The translations under genes were made by a program, and so were the position numbers. A stretch of DNA of 64,000 nucleotides from the NCBI GenBank assembly GCA_047495785.1, contig JBLDXI010000028.1:62001-126000 (forward strand), written 5' to 3'. Every line of letters starts with the position of its first letter. Position 1 is the first letter of the stretch. The DNA comes from Lepidodermella squamata. Its lineage: Eukaryota > Gastrotricha. The notes under the pieces were generated by a model. The model saw only the letters and a list, made by a program, of their open reading frames with translations. It was not told where the DNA came from and searched no databases. This document shows, piece after piece, positions 25,601 to 36,682 of the stretch.

Positions 25601-28600
25601 ATTTGCCGATATTCTCCGATCGGCGATCGCTTGATTCGTAGCATGCGCGACTCCTCTCAGCAAAATCTCAACATCTTCATGGCTCAAAATCGACTGATCA
25701 ACCGCAAAATCACGCCGTGATCGGATCGATAAGCACGCGGCTAATAACGTGACACCAGCTGTTCTCAACTGAAGTTGACTCGCCAAGTTCGGTTCGGTGC
25801 AAATTCGATTGCCGACCAGGGCGATCAGTCGATTTCGATCACCCGGGTATCGGCACGACAGCATGACCAATCGAGCGCCGGCCATCAACGCAGCCGGGTC
25901 CTGGACTAGAAACGCGTCGATCAGCGACTCCAGTTGCCGATTGAACCGCTCAGCAGTTGATAGGGCCAAAATCGCGCAGTGGTTGCTCGAAGCAATCGAA
26001 GCGGAGCGGCACAGGAAAACCGATCGTGGTAGTAAAGCGAAGGCAACCGATAACGGCGACGACATCAGCCCGTCATCCGGCTTCAAAATCTGCTCGAACA
26101 ACGCAGATCCCGGCAGTAATTCGAGCAAACCCTGGCTTTTCGAACTCGCGATCGACGCCTTCGTGAAACTATGCAGCAGAACTGCGACTAGCGCGGCGGT
26201 CGAGCATGAATCCGATCGATTTAGGCAAGCTGTTATCGACTGGAGGACATCTCTCGAGAACGAAATCAACTGAGGCGCCAGGTCACTCGTGTCTAACAAA
26301 TGCCGCAGAGCCGCCATGAGGACATGCAGCAGTGCAACAGCGGCCGTTGACGATTCGATCGACGGCTTCGGGTCATCCATTGATTCCTGATCGCCCGATC
26401 GATTGCCTGATAACAGATTCGCCAGTGTTTCAACGCCGAATCGCACGATTCTAGGCAGATGGACGCTGCAGAACGCATTCTCCGCCTCGTCCAGTTCGAA
26501 ATCTTGACACATTTCGAGGCTGGTCAGTGCTAGCCGACTCGCGGCGGTCAGGCACCTGCAATCTTGTCGAGATAACGCCATGCTTGTCCCACTCGAGTCG
26601 AGTAATCGGCCGAGCCCGGATGAAATAATCGAATGGAGACACTCTCGACTCAATTTTTCACTCGATTGAAGTGACAAATCGAGGCACAGGAGAGATGCGA
26701 GGAATCGGTCGTGGTTCGTCGAATCACGGCAGGAATTCAAATGATTTTCTAATTCATCGACAAATTTTTGGTGATTTTCGAAACTCATTCTCGCCCATTG
26801 CGATGAAAACGAGTCGAATTTGTGTGAGCTGTGATGATTTGCCGTAATGATTGATTTCGGACTCGCCCGACACGGTTCGGCTGAGCAGGGCGTGAAATCG
26901 ATCGGCAACTCGAAATCAGCCTCCAGACAGGCTGGCAGCACAAAACAGCGATCATTCTCGCCGCAGCAATTCGAATGGGCGTCGATCAGCCGCGTCAAAC
27001 TGAGGACGCTCAGCAGTGCAGCAGCGGCGCCTGACGTCACGGAATCGTTCAGCAGACACGCGACCGATCGCAATAAACGCGGCTGTTCGAAAAGGCGGCG
27101 TCTCAAATCCGACGACCCAAGGGCTAGCCATTTCAGCCCGGCGAGCAAATGAGCCCGCGCTCTCAGGCCCAAGTTCTGCCGATTGTCTCGCAGTAACAGG
27201 GTGACTAGTAAGTCCAGCCCGCCCAGCGAGTCGAATCTCGCGTGATTTTCACGAATTTGAAGTAGGGCGGATAATTCGGTCAAAATTGGCGCTAAATCTG
27301 GATTTTCATTCGAACAACAGTAATTGGCCAGGGATGAGACCAGCGAGTCTAAACGGTGAGTCGAGTCGTTGTTGTTTTGCGTTAAAACCAACTGAGAACA
27401 CCGCGATGGAGCACTTGATAGCGACGCGAGTAGACCTGAGAATGATTCTGTGGTGACACAGGCCGTTAAGCCGGGCACGAGGCGAGATAACCGCCTGATG
27501 CCGTCTCGCCTCAGCGCAGGTGATCGATTTTGCCGCGAACACGCCGAGAGAAAGGCGAGGGCTACCGAGTCAGAATCACCACCCAGTTGCAACTCTGGGA
27601 TTGAGGCGACCGAGGCGATTAACGAGCTGAACAATTGCGAATTTTCGGAACCTGAGGCGAACAGCGGAACTGCTATCAACGGCAAGCAGGCGTAGACCAG
27701 CTCGAAAACCGGCTTATTGCGACTCGTCACTGAATGACTGGCTAACAACCGAGTTAACCACTGCACAGTTACAACGGGCCCGATTCGGCCTAGTAAACCC
27801 AAAATCGGGAGAGCTGTTTCGCCTTTTCGCAGCAAATTCATGGCCAAATCTTGGTTCGTAGTCACAATTTCTGTCAAAGATTCAACAATCAAATTCGAGA
27901 AATTCGTCGAGGTATCGCCGGCTAAGGCGAGAATTTTTACGAAATTTTGATTCGAGTCTTTCTCGGCTAGCCATTGAATGATTTTCCGCAAGAAATAGCT
28001 CGAATCCTCGTTGAAAATGTTCTGAAGGGCTGGCAGCGAAAGGTCGATCAGTTGCAAAATTTCATCATCAACAGAATCAGTTGGTTCATCGTTGTCGAGC
28101 AGTTTTTGCAATTCTGACGCGTTTTTGCCACATTGCGCTAGTTTTTGGCATTCGGCGAGTTCTGTGCGCAAAAACACGCGCTGACTCGCGCTTGAGGCGT
28201 CACAGCCACTCGCTTCGACCCATCGAATAGATGCTTCAATCAACTGCGAATTTCCGTCGAAATTCGGGCTCAAAACTAGGTTTCGCAACTGCCTAGCTAT
28301 AGACGCCATCAGCGCGTGACCATTCGATTTTTCACGCGACGATTTTCTCATGATGGGCAGACATTTTCGCAATGCCATTCCAGCCAACAACCGGCGAATG
28401 TTTGCCACACTCTGCTTGGCAATCGCTTGTTTTTCGTCATGGTTTTTGGTACTTGCGCTACAATCTACTCCAAAAACTGCAGCGATTTCACTGGCTAAAT
28501 CGGCCAGTGATGAATTAATGGCTAAAATTCGTAGCCTTCGACAATTTTCTGCCTTGCAGCACTGAAGCAACTCGCTTTCACTCGTCGAATTCAACACGGC

Positions 28601-29823
28601 TGATACAAAATGTTTGTTCAGAGCAAAATTTTCAAGCAGCAATTTATACACTATTCCAATTAAATGAGCCACCGAGTACATGTTATAGTAGTTTGGCGCC
28701 GAAGATTTTTGCTGCGGTGGTGTCATGCAACGATGGGCAGTGTCTACCAACAGTTCAAGTCCGTCCAGCAACGTGTCAAAGTACAACGAAATCGAGCCAG
28801 TTGAATTTTCAAAATTGCAACTAGCAATTCGCTCTAAATAACAGCCAATCGTATCTACAACGGGTAGAAACGTCTCTTCGCCAACGTCAAACTGGTGTAG
28901 ACAGGCCTTCGAGTTACTGCCATTCGCGCCTGACATCAGTGAGTAGAGAACTGAGGAGAAACGAGCATGTGTTGCTATGGTGTTTGTCGGAACTTCTGCG
29001 AACATTAAATGGCGAATAGAAAATAAAGCTCGCAGCAACTGCTGACTGCCTAATACAGCATCCGAAGAAGCCGTCGAAACTAAGAGCGAACGAACGGCTT
29101 CATCGATTGTTTTGACGTCCTCAGAATTCTTTGGGTCGTAAGGTTTAGATTTGGAGCTTGTTTTCAGATTACAGCCTTGTAAGCAAACACAACAAGAACT
29201 AGTGCTTGGTGTTGCTGAATTTCTAGTTAATTGAAGTGATGCAGATGTTGAGTCGTGAGCAAGACCTATCGATGTTGCCATTGATTCGTCGCCAGCCGAT
29301 AGGTTGACTGTCGAAGTACCAGATGGCACTGGTTCTGGCAGGTATGATAGCAACTGATGAACACTCTCCGTTGGGCAACTCGGCAGGTCTCGGCATTTTA
29401 AAAGGCTTTTTGTAAGTTCTACAATATCCGCTCTCCCGGAAAATGCCTTTTTCGCTTCAGGGGATATCTGCGGGAATCAAAATGTTGTAGAGCATTGCAA
29501 ACTCCTGGAGATCTCTTACCTGCAGCGATTCCGTTAAAGTTACTACAACTTTCCCAATGAGCTCAGCTGAAGGTGCCGGGTCAAAACATTCCGAAATGAG
29601 AAATGAAACAAATGCATCCACAGTACTTCGAGCTCGAGCACTTGTGACGAGTAAATCAGCAAGACTAATTATTCCACAGCGCAGTTTCAAGAAGAACCCA
29701 TCAACAGCACGTCGTCGAATTTCGGCTATATTGCTGCCTATAGAATTATTTCAACGCAGTAAGTAAAAAGCAGATTGCAGAGCAAAGACTTACCAAATTT
29801 TCCGAGAACTATCTCAACTGACA
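22612..29823 (-). CDS. RTTN: Rotatin (centriole/basal-body assembly protein)
   Basis: Six minus-strand exons join without frame breaks: 29823-29793, 29737-29520, 29467-25033, 24600-23846, 23636-23285 and 22880-22612. The product is 2019 residues, close to the roughly 2200 of vertebrate rotatin. The N-terminus has the rotatin signature (LGKFG, then AEIRRRAVDGFFLKL and ADLL), and the rest is a long series of Leu/Ala-rich helical repeats of armadillo/HEAT type. Rotatin (Drosophila Ana3) is needed for centriole elongation and ciliary basal-body integrity. The third exon is 4435 bp, whereas the N- and C-terminal parts keep short introns of about 50 nt. The C-terminal tail (Ser/Asn/Gly-rich) is poorly conserved. 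The gene is divergent from SPAG8 and shares its promoter region. Confidence 0.85.
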
Positions 29824-30462
29824 TATCGATTGCATTAAAAACTAAGAATAGAGAAAATTATTGATGTTAGGCCTGCAGTTTATTTGAAATTCAAAGGAGA
29901 CATCGACAGGGTAACTCGACTATTTCGAAGTTCTCCTTTTCGAAGGTCTCAAATATGGGATTTGCGCTCAATAAATAAATGCCTAAATAAGGAATTGCAC
30001 AGAGAACTCTTGCCCAGATTTCCCGCGATCGTTCTACACAGCATAAGCAGGAAACGATGCAATTCGTGGATTTTCAGACTTCAACCTTGAACCCCTGTAA
30101 CCTTCAACCGCAACAAGACCTTAGTCTCCGTGCATCTGTCATTGGTTGCATAGGCGCGGGTAGATGTAGCTGAGATTATTTGCGCAACCCAAAGCTTTTT
30201 AATCCTTTTTCGGACGAACTCCTTTTCCCGGGGTTATTTAAATATTTACTTTCACACAAATAAACAATTTTCGATGATAATTTTTAAAAATATTGGGTCT
30301 TAAGAAAAATAATTTTATTATTTGAGTTGCCATGGTAGCGTTTTTTGATACTAACTATTCGGGGTTCGGGGTTCCTTGTCTTCGTTGGTTCTCAGTTCGT
30401 TTCAGTGCGTCGGTCAATAGCTTGCGGTTTATATCTCCGACTTTCACCCGATATATCAAACT
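29824..30462. promoter_or_regulatory. Bidirectional promoter region between RTTN and SPAG8
   Basis: The two start codons lie 640 bp apart on opposite strands. No exon is seen between them beyond likely 5' UTRs. Both products belong to centrioles or axonemes, so a shared ciliary promoter is plausible. The X-box at 30326-30339 is the main visible element. A weaker GTAACC half-site lies near 30097. Confidence 0.6.
30326..30339 (+). promoter_or_regulatory. RFX X-box-like site
   Basis: GTTGCCATGGTAGC matches the palindromic RFX consensus GTTGCCATGGCAAC at 12 of 14 positions; the left half-site and AT spacer are exact. It lies about 125-137 nt upstream of the SPAG8 ATG, a distance typical of X-boxes in ciliary genes, and also upstream of RTTN. 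Binding is inferred, not shown. Confidence 0.6.
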
Positions 30463-31330
30463 ATGAGCCGTAGCTTGGAGAAAGGGTTTGCGCCATTTTT
30501 GACCATGTCTATTACTTTTTATTCGAATGCTTCATCACAGATTCACGATCTCTAATTCCAACTCCCAGTGTTTACTCGAAAACTGGGTTGAAGAAAGACG
30601 TACTAAAGTTTATGATGCCGACCGCCCAGAAAAGGAAGTTTCCAAATATGGTCACAGCCGATTACTGACAATTAATGACGACCCTCAGGTCGATACTACA
30701 TATCGCGTTGTAAGAGTTGCTCACATCATAGTAAAATGTAGTTTAAAATGTTCTTAATTTTGTCCCGAAAGGATTACGTCCCGAAAGACAAGAATTTGCC
30801 ACAGAGAAAGTACGTTGGTCCTACCTGCCGTAAGGAGTTCTTGAAGCAAATGTTTACTCAACAAGCAATGTGAGTTGCCGTTTTATGTACTTTGAAACTT
30901 CGACTGACTCTTCGACTCTTCGATCATTCAGTGAGGCCCTGCAACGGGAGGAAGAGGAGGAGATGCGGCGACAAATCGAGGAGAAAATGCAATCAGAAAC
31001 AGCTAAATCTTTCTGGAAAGAACAGCAACTGATGCAAAAGGCTAATATCAAGGTAGTGCTAATGATGAATATGTATCGATTATAATAATGACGAACTTAA
31101 CAACAGGAACATGATTTGACGAAGGAGCAGCCAATAACGTTTTGGACGGAGCATCACAAGAGAATTACAGTGAGATACGAACCAGTCTAATTCTTCCGTC
31201 ACATTATCCAATTTTTTTTCAGGGCAACACGAAGGCTCCTCTCATTGTCGATTCACCTTTCCGGAAAAATGCCAGCTTTTCAAAGCCCATTTCAGAAAGA
31301 TTCGACGAGTGGGCTTGTGACACCAAATGA
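30463..31330 (+). CDS. SPAG8: SPAG8-like axonemal microtubule inner protein
   Basis: Six exons: 30463-30506, 30541-30709, 30772-30869, 30932-31052, 31107-31169 and 31223-31330, giving 200 residues. Family signatures are LLENWVEER (26-34), a GHSRLLT stretch, an acidic helical segment (EALQREEEEEMRRQI), then TKEQPITFW and the C-terminal SPFRKNASFSKP (176-187), which mirrors the SPAG8 ending. SPAG8 lies inside doublet microtubules of motile cilia and sperm flagella. Human SPAG8 has a long variable N-terminus that is missing here. Most introns are 53-62 nt, but the first would be only 34 nt, so the first exon is less certain. A poly(A) signal follows at 31466. Confidence 0.8.
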
Positions 31331-31465
31331 TCAGTCGTAGAAAATGACTCCATCTGAGTTTCTTATTTCTGCAGATTTAATTTGTGCTAAACAAATATAT
31401 TCTGTAAATTGAATTACACATGTGATCGCGGTGAAATCATCTTGCTGCATTGGCATCGATTACCA

Positions 31466-31471
31466 AATAAA
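31466..31471 (+). promoter_or_regulatory. Candidate poly(A) signal of SPAG8
   Basis: AATAAA 136 nt after the SPAG8 stop codon, on the same strand. Confidence 0.5.
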
Positions 31472-33050
31472 CTCTTCTATTTTGACGCTCTCAGTTCGGT
31501 AGTGTTCTGGTTTTCCATCCATTTGACAATGCCCATAATTTGAAAAAGAGCAAAGAGCTGATACCATAAGTTGCATCACTATAATACTTCCGTTGACAGC
31601 AACACGGGCGCAGAACCTGCAGATCTCATATTAACCGGTTTTCCGTAAAATGTGCGGAATTCCCGATGGGCATCGAATAAGTATTAACGAAACCACCCTT
31701 TTCTACTAATTTTTCCAAAATTTGATGCGATATGAGACAATAGATTATGCGATATGAGACGATTACAGTGAATTTTCTCGTGAAGTACGCGAGCGAATAT
31801 GAATTGCACGTTCTATTTTCCCGTCACAGGCGAAATATTCATGTACCGCCTGTGGTTAAATCAACCGACTGCTTACCGCTCAAGAGATTGGATTCCAACA
31901 GTTTTGTTATGGTTTATGCCGCATAGTGACAAAATTAGGTTATCTTCTTTCGGGTAAATATTGAGATGGCTGAAATGAGCTCTCGATGCACGCGAGCCAT
32001 ATCGTTTGCGGCTCGTACGTCGGCTGCTTTCGCTGCCGAAGCCTCTTAAAGAGCCATGCAGTGAAGTTTGAATTTGATTGAGTTCCAGCATAGTTATTTC
32101 AACTTATGAATCATACCAGCTAACAGCACGACAGCCTACCATCGCAGCAGCTTGATCCGTCGTTACAATAGAGCAGCGATCTTGCGGCAAATTTTGACCA
32201 GCGAAACAGTCGTCGGCCACTTGTGGCCTTTCTGCACTGTTGCATTTCCATTTTAAGGGATAACAGTCAGCGCAGGAAAGTAGTCAAAAACCCAGTTTGG
32301 CCCGATTTTCATATCTGTATCGGAGTGTAAGTTTGCTATGGAATCTACATGAGCCTAGGCGATCAATCTCTCGGGCCTATTAGGAGCTATACCCGAATTT
32401 AACCATTTATCAAAAACGCCTCGGAGCCTGCAAAATTTTTAAAAAGCCTAAAAGTTTTGGACCGCACCGAGACAGTCCATTTTGAAAGCCAGAAATTCGC
32501 ATCGCATTCAAACAAAATGGCAGTCAATCAATTAACCGGCCTTGAAAACTCTTGACCTTTAGGTTTCACTAGATATGGTTTAAAACTGCGCAGGCACTTG
32601 CGTTCAGAAAATTTGAAAAATTGGCGATTTCAGCGCAAAATTGATCCGTGATTGCAAACGACCTTGAAAATCACCTGCAACCAAATGTCAAAAAAAATTA
32701 TTAAACGTTTCAAAATCCAAATTAAAGAAATTCATATATATAATTTAGTTATTTTTTTATAATTTATTGTAATAAATAAACGGTACTTCTATAACCGCCG
32801 TCGGATTTTTTTTGGTATTGGTATTGGTATTATTGGCATTGGTATAAAATTAGAATAATTTAAAAATCTCTTCATTTTGCTCTGGAACGAATTTGACATT
32901 TTGAGTTGCCAGAGAAGAAAGAGCATTCAACCAATACGTAGATTCCAAGATGAGGTGCCCATGTAAATCAAACTTTTATTCAACGATCAAAGGATCTGAA
33001 GCATCACGATAACAATTTTACAATGTTGCCCCAATAATTTTCCTCCGACT

Positions 33051-33272
33051 TTACCATGTTGTTTGCTTACGCTTGGCCAAATAGGCAGTGATTTTAGCAG
33101 CGCCTTTCAGCCGGTTGCGAAGTTCAACCAGGCGTGGGAACTTCTCCATCATTTGAATAACGTTGCTGCCATCGAAAGTGTCACAAGCGTCAAGGAACTC
33201 TTATCAAGCTGAGAATTTCGGCGAGGAAGATACCTGTACCAGTCTCTGTAGTCGCAATCGTGACTCTAAGTG
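33051..33272 (-). pseudogene. Glutathione S-transferase C-terminal fragment
   Basis: On the minus strand a typical acceptor (poly-T then CAG, exon start 33272) leads into coding-like sequence. From 33197 the frame reads FLDACDTFDG, FPRLVELRNRL and KITAYLAKRK to a stop at 33051. This is the C-terminal helix pattern of sigma-class-like GSTs (P-x-L-x-x-L-R-x-R, then YLAKR). Between the exon start and 33197 the frame must shift by one base, and stops interrupt the alternative frames. No thioredoxin-fold exon is seen upstream. A decayed duplicate is the simplest reading; a sequencing indel in a live terminal exon is the alternative. Confidence 0.55.
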
Positions 33273-33938
33273 CTGAAAAAAAATTACGTCGCGAATTTCA
33301 CTGGGGCTGTCGGATAGCACTTCTTCAATAATTATCACCATATTCGACCAAAATATCACTTTTTTATCAAAATGAGATAATGGTTGATAATTTGATGATA
33401 TTTGATATCGCCTTTTTATTCACGAGACTTCGGAGATTTTTTCAGTTACTTCTGGAATTTTTATGGCAATTTTAAATTATTTTACCTCTTTTTAGTAATG
33501 ATTCATAACTGGAAACTCGGCACAGATAGCATAAAACATGGAAAAAGTAGGTCTTTTCCAAAATTCACAAAAAATCAGTGGAAAGGTTGCCGCCCATAAA
33601 ATTTATACCAGCATGTAGACGAGAGCTTCCTCTGCAAGCTGCCAACAAATCAGCCAAATCGGTTATGACGCTATTTGAGATTTTCAATTTCAAAATAGGC
33701 AACCTTTTTCGGTTGATCGCTGCTCACCTTTTTGAAGTACACAGATTATTACCCTCATCAAGTGATTTCTTCAGGCACGCGACCCAAAAAGCAAAAAATC
33801 GTGATGAGTCATCTCGGCACACATAAATGTACTAGCGTGTCAGATCTACTGTATTTCTATGTGACGGACGCTGGACTATCCCGATTTTTTTGCCTGAAAA
33901 CATCGCGAAAAAGATAATGTATTTCTCAATGTTATTTC

Positions 33939-34160
33939 GGTCGTATGACATTTCGGCCCACGACCTTTTGGCCGCGGCTTATCAGCCCCGAATGAGCCGG
34001 AATACAATTCAGCCCGCGACATAGGGGTCCATATTGAAATAAAATAGAGCGGCATTGTAGCCGCGACAATTCAGCGAGCGACGTTTCCACCCAAAATACC
34101 AAAGGCAATAATTCGACATTCGACTTTTTAGCCAGCCACAATTCAGCCCTAACGACTCCC
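33939..34160. repeat. Degenerate short-period repeat (TTCGGCC/CGAC type)
   Basis: About 220 bp consists of diverged units built on TTCRGCC followed by CGAC (for example ATTTCGGCCCACGAC, then TTTTGGCCGCGG, then AATTCAGCCCGCGAC, then AATTCAGCGAGCGAC). The period is irregular, about 14-30 bp. It contrasts with the AT-rich surroundings. Confidence 0.5.
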
Positions 34161-34299
34161 AATACCTTTTTTCAGAAATATACACCGGGGTTTATTTGAG
34201 ATCGAACCAGCATTCGTTTGGGTTGTATTCGAGGTGGGGAATTCTTTTGAGGTGCGTACCGTAAATTAGGGCAAAATGGTCACGGGGAAAAAATCGTCG

Positions 34300-34924
34300 T
34301 TGGTGCGGCTAAAAGTCCTATCTCCAAAACAATTTATTTCGAGATAAATCGAAAAAACAGCTTTACTTCCAAAATGTTAAGTAAAAAATTCACTTATTTT
34401 CAATTGTCAATTCAATTGTCACTGATTTGAATTATAGGGGTAATCAAACCCGGCGGATCGAATGGCGCCGGCCATTTTTACCGGTGACGCATCGTTATTG
34501 CACAATAAGGACATCCGCTGCAGCTAGGACTTTATGGTGGATTTTTTCATTTTTTGGTTCGTGTTTTTTCAAGGTTGTGGTTCGAGTCCTTGCGAAAGCA
34601 TTCATTTTTGGCCGATTTATTCCGACTTATTTTCACTTGGCATCAAATGCCGTACTGAGTCATCGCCATTTTTTGTCGTGATCGGATCATTTTTGCGATG
34701 CACATAGCACTCTTTGTGCCCTATTCGAACTCATGCTATGGAGCTATTTCTGATGGAAAAAGAATGACCTGGAAAAAAATCCACGAATGTGGAGATAGGA
34801 CTTTTGATCCCTGGCGAATTTTGAAATGCGGTTTCCGCGGTTTGACCAGCGTGAAAAACTGAGTCAGAAACTGAAAAAACCCAATTTCGATTTTTGATGG
34901 AGATAGGACTTTTAGCCGCACCAA
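34300..34924. repeat. Foldback element with 27-bp inverted ends
   Basis: The 27-bp sequence at 34300-34326 (TTGGTGCGGCTAAAAGTCCT and the next seven bases) recurs exactly inverted at 34898-34924. A partial copy of its inner part is at about 34791-34806. Similarity may continue outward: GGGCAAA on the left against TTTGCCCC on the right near 35013. No open frame of note lies inside. It looks like a MITE or foldback repeat. Confidence 0.6.
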
Positions 34925-35311
34925 TCGTTAACGACGAAATGACCCCCTGTTTTTTTCGCATTTTTACACGTTTCAGAGGGTCCTGATTCCGATATAATAG
35001 GAAGCTCAATTTGCCCCAGGGTTGGGGAAAATTGGACAGGTGTTTTGGGGCTAATTGGCCACCCTTATCCTTATAATGGGTTTGTATAATTAAGTAATTG
35101 TGAGGGTTGAATGGCAGTCTCCAGTGGGTGACAATTGAGAATGTTCAAATGGCTCGAATCTACTACGCTGGCTTAGCAGGTGAGAGGAGACTTAATGCTT
35201 ATGTCTGGGAATCTATATTTGCTATTAACAGGGTGGGCAAAGAAAACAATCTGGGCTGTTGATTTCTGATAGGCTTAGCCTTAGCCGACGCCGGCCCTTT
35301 AAATCATAAAA

Positions 35312-36682
35312 ATGGGCAATTGGCAAATGGACCCATTATCACCACTTTTGTTTTCAATTTTTATAAACGATCTCATTCCTTTCCTAATGAAAGTTTTCCC
35401 TGGCTTGACCTTCGGTGAATATGTAGTCTTGGCAATCCTATACGCCGATGACTTGGTCCTACTGGCAGAAAGCGCTGAGCAGCTGCAGAGCCTCCTGGAT
35501 GAGCTAGTAGCTTATGCTGAAGAAAATTCATTAATAATTAACGTCGATAAAACAAAAATCTTGATTTTTGAAAAGAAACTTGTTGAGAATAATCAACTAA
35601 AATTTTATCTAAACGGCGAACAACTCGAAAGAGTTAAAGAATTTAAATACCTAGGAGTTTATTTTACTAATAATTTGAATTTTGATAAAATGGTGGAGGT
35701 TGTCAATGCGAATGCGAAACGAATTGCCGCTTTTATACCCAACATGATCGATCGGTTCACCACATATCTACCACCCAAAACGTTTCACCTTCTCTATAAT
35801 TCCTATCTGGTTAGCAACTATTCCTATGCTGGAGGATTTTGGGGTCAATCAAAAAAGGCCAAAATTTTTCCTTTCAATACTCATTTCGTAAAACAGCTCT
35901 GCCGAATTCCCGCCGCGGCGAGAGACGAGCTCGTGAAACGTGAATTCTACCTAGACCCTCCAAGCCTAATCCTCACTAAAGCAGCTATACGTCACTTTCT
36001 TAAACTCAAATTCGAGGACAACCATATACTGCTGAAGACAGCTTTCGAAATAATTGACTCAAACAAAAATCTATATAAACATATCTTCAAAAATTTACCA
36101 GAAGATGTTGAAAAACTGGGCGGAAAAGAAATTTTCAATGCTACATCTAAATTTGAGGGCCTAGCCCTGCTTGAGAGATGGTATGAGAAATGGGTCGAAA
36201 ATGACAAATTGTCGACGGCCTCCTCTCTAAAATCGCTCTATCAAAATCCTGTTTACTCTGAAGAAAAATTTGACAAACTACTAATGTACTCGAGTACGCG
36301 GCAAGCTTTCTGGTCACTTAAAAATATCCAAACGCTAGCTATGATTAGAACTAATTCCATTCATAAACCGTTTTGCTATATAAATAACTTCGGCCTTAGA
36401 TGTATTTTCTGCTATAAAAATAGTAACAATCCCGTCCTATCTCTAAATAGCTTCGCTGACTCAGTAGAACTTTTAACTCACCTATACCTAGAATGCAACT
36501 ACTTGCCGTATCTACATAATATAAATAACGCTGAAATGAAACCTGATAAAACTGACATAACTAATTCTATAATTGGCTGTGAATCTAGCGGCTCTGCACA
36601 TTTATCGAAATTACTATCCCTCGCCTACAATTACCGGATGACTCTAAAATTGCATACATATCCGCCTATTCCATCTACCTAA
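35312..36682 (+). mobile_element. 5'-truncated non-LTR retrotransposon (reverse transcriptase C-terminal half)
   Basis: An uninterrupted 456-codon frame starts inside a reverse transcriptase domain: DPLSPLLFSIFIND, then the catalytic YADDLVLLA, then KTKILIF and the thumb motif FKYLGVYF. The rest is the LINE C-terminal region, ending with a Cys/His cluster (C-x2-C, later H-x5-C). No RT fingers or endonuclease are found upstream, so the copy is 5' truncated near 35.3 kb, which is typical of LINE insertion. The RT differs from the LINE at 49-52.7 kb and belongs to another clade. The absence of stops in a dead-on-arrival copy suggests a young insertion. Confidence 0.75.

Larger units (their letters stand above)
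31331..35311. other. Intergenic region with degenerate repeats
   Basis: Begins with the SPAG8 3' UTR (AATAAA at 31466-31471). No intact gene is seen. It holds (GGTATT)n near 32814-32844, a GST fragment (33051-33272, −), a short-period GGCC-rich repeat (33939-34160) and a foldback element (34300-34924). The remainder is AT-rich with no supported feature. Confidence 0.55.
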
